Source of the DNA: Nonomuraea sp. SBT364
Lineage (GTDB): Bacteria > Actinomycetota > Actinomycetes > Streptosporangiales > Streptosporangiaceae
DNA: 50,775 nt
Assembly (NCBI RefSeq): GCF_001083785.1
Contig: NZ_LAVL01000052.1
Span: 1-50,775 of the forward strand
Reading direction: 5' to 3'
The position numbers were made by a program, and so were the translations under genes. Of the stretch, positions 48,296 to 50,775 are shown piece after piece. Within the stretch, counting starts at the first letter, position 1; every line of letters starts with the position of its first letter. A model generated the notes under the pieces. It was not told the origin of the DNA. It saw only the letters and a list, made by a program, of their open reading frames with translations, and made no database searches.

Positions 48296-49473
48296 CCGTC
48301 GAATACTCTCTGGCCCACCTGCTCCAGCCGCTCACGGTGGAGACCTTCCTGGAGAAGGTGTGGGGCCTCACGCACTACCACGTCGAACGAGGCCGCCAGG
48401 ACTACTTCGGCGGCCTGTTCGGCGCGGCCGCGGTCGAGGACGTCCTGGAGATCGTCCGGCCGGAGCCGTCGGCCGTCACGGTCGTGCGGGAGGACGAGCA
48501 CAGGAGCCCCGACTCCTACCGGTTCGCCGACGGCACCGTCGACCTCGTCCGCGTCCGCAACGACTTCGCCGACGGCCACACGATCGTGCTCAACGGCGTC
48601 GAGCGCTACGTGCCGGCGATCGCCGCGCTGGCCCACGGCATCGAGATCGAGCTGAACTTCGAGACCCAGGTCAACGCCTACGTCACGCCTCCCGGATCGC
48701 AGGGCTTCCTCCCGCATTACGATGATCACGACGTGCTGATCCTCCAGATCCAGGGATCCAAGACCTGGCAGGTCTACAGCGACGCCGACGTGCCACCCCG
48801 CAAGATGCGACGCCGTGAGGCGGTCGTCGCGTCCGGCCTCCCACGTCCGACCGGCCTGCTCCTGAACGCGGGCGACGTGCTCTACCTTCCGCGCGGCCGC
48901 GTCCACGCCGCCACGGCCAACGCCGAACCGTCCATCCACCTGACCGTCGGGATCCACGCGCCGACCGTGCTGAAGCTCATCACCGAGGCGCTCGATTCGC
49001 TGAGCTACCGGGACGACCGGGTCCTCGCCCAGTTGCCGCCGCGGCATGTCGATGACGTGGGCGTACGCGCGAGCCTCGGCGACCTCGTACGCGACCTGGC
49101 CAGGATGCTCGAGGAGCCGGGCGTCATCGCCGAAGGGCTCGGCGCCCTGGGCGACGCCCTGGTCCGGCGCGGCCGATGCCGGCCCGTCGGGCAGCTCGTC
49201 CCCAACGCCGTCGAGGCGCCCCTGATCGACGGGCGGACGCGGGTGGTCAAGTACCGGCCGCTCTACTCGCGCGTGCTGACGATGGCGGACGGCGTCGCGC
49301 TGCAGTTCGGGCAGTCGCTGGTGAGCGCCGACGCCGGTCATCGGGCCGCGATGCTGTTCCTGTCGGGGAACACCGAACCGTTCGAGGTGCGCGACCTGCC
49401 GGGGCTGTCCGAGGCGCAGCAGACCGAGCTGGCCCGGACGCTCGTCGTGGACGGGTTCCTCGTGCGGGTGTGA
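48292..49473 (+). CDS. JmjC/cupin_4-type 2-oxoglutarate dioxygenase
   Basis: A 393-residue protein of the ribosomal-oxygenase-like JmjC family (YcfD/MINA53 group), which hydroxylates amino-acid side chains with Fe(II) and 2-oxoglutarate. The iron ligands are His142 and Asp144 in PHYDDHDV and His205 in GRVHAA. GSKTWQVY after the first pair and GDVLYLPRG before the last histidine are family marks. A winged-helix-like C-terminal region completes the length. ATG at 48292 overlaps the maturase stop, tying it to the RiPP pathway. The likely target is the precursor (Gln, Asn, Asp or Arg side chains), before or after crosslinking. Confidence 0.88.
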   Translation: MTVEYSLAHLLQPLTVETFLEKVWGLTHYHVERGRQDYFGGLFGAAAVEDVLEIVRPEPSAVTVVREDEHRSPDSYRFADGTVDLVRVRNDFADGHTIVLNGVERYVPAIAALAHGIEIELNFETQVNAYVTPPGSQGFLPHYDDHDVLILQIQGSKTWQVYSDADVPPRKMRRREAVVASGLPRPTGLLLNAGDVLYLPRGRVHAATANAEPSIHLTVGIHAPTVLKLITEALDSLSYRDDRVLAQLPPRHVDDVGVRASLGDLVRDLARMLEEPGVIAEGLGALGDALVRRGRCRPVGQLVPNAVEAPLIDGRTRVVKYRPLYSRVLTMADGVALQFGQSLVSADAGHRAAMLFLSGNTEPFEVRDLPGLSEAQQTELARTLVVDGFLVRV

Positions 49474-49494
49474 CCGGCACCCGGGGGAAGCGGG

Positions 49495-50775
49495 TCAGCT
49501 GGTGCACGCGAGGTCCAGGAACAGGGCGGCCGACCAGCCGAAGCCGCTGGTCGCGCGGCCCGCGCGGCGGCCCGTCACCGGGTTCCAGTACTCGTAGAGC
49601 CCGCCGCCGTCGCGGACCATGGCCAGCGTGCGCTCGCGCAGCTCGGCGGCCGTGCGGGGGTGTCCGGAGCGGCGCAGGGCGTCGACGAGGAGGTAGTTGA
49701 CGTTCAGCCAGACCGGGCCGCGCCACATCGCGTCCGGGTCGAACCGGGGGTCGTCGAAGGCGACGGTGGGCACCGGCCGCGCGCCCCAGAAGGCCGGCGA
49801 CGTCAGGTCCGCGACGAGCCGGTCCGCGATCTCCCGGGGGAGCCGTCCGGTGATCAGCGGCATGAGCTCCAGCGGCGTGCGCACGTCCACCTCGCGCCCG
49901 CCCACCCTGGTGACGAAGCGGCGGCCGTTCCAGCGGCGGGCGATCATGAGGTCCACCAGCGCCTGCGCCCTGGCCCGCCACGGGCCGGGATCGCGGCCGA
50001 GCACCGCGGCGATGTCGCCGAGGCGGTCGTACTGCAGAGCCAGGTAGGCGTTCAGGTCCGGCGGTTCGGCGCGCGGGCCGTGGTCCCAGATCGGGCTGTC
50101 GTCGAGGCCGGACGAGTACGGGTGGAGGTATTCGGCCAGGCCGTCGCCGTCCGGGTCGGAGCGGGTGAACCACCACTGCTGGGAGCGGACGAGCGGTTCG
50201 AACACCTCGGCCAGGAAGGCGGGGTCGGGGTCGGCCTCGTGGATCTTCCACACGGCCCAGGCGGTGAGCGGCGGCTTGGTGACGGGGACGACGGCCCGGT
50301 CCGGCTCGCCGCCGACGTGCCGGGCCAGCCTGGCCAGGTCGGAGCGGGGCAGGTCGGTGGTCTCGGAGAGGACGCCGTGGTCGTGCACCACGTCGGGGAT
50401 CAGGCCGTCGGGGCGCTGGTGGTCGAGCAGGATGCGGATCTGCTCCCTGGCCAGGGCGGGGTCGGCGTGCCTGAGGGCGATGGCGTGGAAGTAGGAATCC
50501 CAATTCCATAAGCCGACATATCCGTACTTGGAGGGGATGAGCGATTCCCTGCCCCGGATGGGCACCAGGTTCACGGCCAGTGTCCACCACGCCTGCTCGG
50601 CGCGTTCCCGCAGGCCGGGCGGCACGGCGGGCATCCGCTCGAACCACGTCCGCCACCGCGCCCCCGCCTCCTCCAGCACCGCCACCCCACCGGGGGAAGG
50701 CACAGCAGGGAAACCCCCGGCCATGCCGGGGGTTTCCCTGCTGTGCCGTCCCCTGGTGGGGCGGGGGGGCTGGAG
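49495..50775 (-). CDS. GH63-like glycoside hydrolase (mannosylglycerate hydrolase/trehalase-like)
   Basis: A protein of about 400 residues with an (alpha/alpha)6 barrel of the MGH1/GH63 type. Diagnostic stretches are YVGLWNWDSYFHAIALRHAD, DPDGDGLAEYLHPYSSGLDDSPIWD, GPVWLNVNYLLVDALRR and GLYEYWNPVTGRRAG. Enzymes of this group cleave alpha-glucosides or mannosyl-/glucosylglycerate. No signal peptide is seen, so it is probably cytoplasmic. The start is uncertain: an ATG at 50724 lies in the loop of a long hairpin, GTG codons at 50685 and 50679 are alternatives, and the frame stays open to the window edge. The gene converges on the RiPP cluster with 21 bases between. Confidence 0.78.
   Translation of the reverse strand, partial: LQPPRPTRGRHSRETPGMAGGFPAVPSPGGVAVLEEAGARWRTWFERMPAVPPGLRERAEQAWWTLAVNLVPIRGRESLIPSKYGYVGLWNWDSYFHAIALRHADPALAREQIRILLDHQRPDGLIPDVVHDHGVLSETTDLPRSDLARLARHVGGEPDRAVVPVTKPPLTAWAVWKIHEADPDPAFLAEVFEPLVRSQQWWFTRSDPDGDGLAEYLHPYSSGLDDSPIWDHGPRAEPPDLNAYLALQYDRLGDIAAVLGRDPGPWRARAQALVDLMIARRWNGRRFVTRVGGREVDVRTPLELMPLITGRLPREIADRLVADLTSPAFWGARPVPTVAFDDPRFDPDAMWRGPVWLNVNYLLVDALRRSGHPRTAAELRERTLAMVRDGGGLYEYWNPVTGRRAGRATSGFGWSAALFLDLACTS
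50699..50747. repeat. Perfect 23-bp inverted repeat
   Basis: Bases 50699-50721 and 50725-50747 are exact reverse complements, separated only by CAT, which on the minus strand is a possible ATG. The stem begins GGCACAGCAGGG. It is the strongest hairpin in the window. It may be a terminator of a gene beyond the right edge, an attenuator, or a start-codon-sequestering structure. Confidence 0.7.

Noticed and set aside
1..50775. CRISPR arrays, rRNA or tRNA genes, insertion sequences, integrases
   Set aside because: No regularly spaced identical repeats, RNA gene signatures, transposase or integrase motifs were seen on either strand.

Overview
The window is chromosomal DNA from a very GC-rich actinomycete. 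Codons end almost always in G or C, GTG and TTG starts are common, and genes are packed with 4-base ATGA/GTGA overlaps. The mix of secreted plant-polymer enzymes, many two-component systems, siderophore uptake and a RiPP cluster suggests a filamentous soil genus of the Streptosporangiales type (Nonomuraea-like). That placement is inference from gene content; no rRNA, tRNA, IS element, phage gene or CRISPR array is visible.

Layout. 1-2241: 3' part of a large glycoside hydrolase. 2332-4639: DUF998 membrane protein with a NarL-type two-component pair. 4711-15277: a coherent phospho-compound acquisition locus. A lipoprotein binding protein and a secreted beta-propeller phytase are transcribed leftwards. 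An aldolase-like protein, a Pit phosphate carrier with its DUF47 partner, a two-domain ABC permease, an ABC ATPase and three phosphatase-family enzymes are transcribed rightwards from a shared control region with repeated operator-like motifs. 15334-17217: secreted glucuronoyl esterase with FN3 and CBM2 modules and LacI-type operator palindromes. 17371-22395: a VOC protein and a 1425-residue nSTAND1 NTPase with WD40 repeats. 22676-24954: cstA-ybdD. 25115-29098: methyltransferase and an incomplete peptide-type ABC transporter. 29174-34334: two-component system divergent from an ABC exporter whose permease is fused to an alpha/beta hydrolase. 34352-38591: UvrA-like resistance ATPase with divergent WYL regulator, GNAT, cold-shock protein. 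38771-40950: OmpR two-component system and DUF3817. 40980-45898: siderophore ABC transporter and AraC regulator, each preceded by an iron box. 46118-49473: a compact RiPP cluster. 49495-right edge: GH63-like glycoside hydrolase.

Two systems stand out. The RiPP cluster has a 74-residue precursor with four tandem Tyr-X-Gln motifs separated by glycine runs, followed by a radical SAM/SPASM maturase and a JmjC-type dioxygenase in a translationally coupled row, and preceded by two unrecognised small proteins, one with nine cysteines. I infer a cyclophane (triceptide-like) peptide with extra hydroxylation. The phytase locus looks like a complete pathway: external release of inositol phosphates or similar organophosphates, capture and ABC import of the phospho-compound, internal dephosphorylation, phosphate balancing through Pit, and aldol cleavage of the carbon product. 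Assignments rest on motif reading and family knowledge; no database search was possible.
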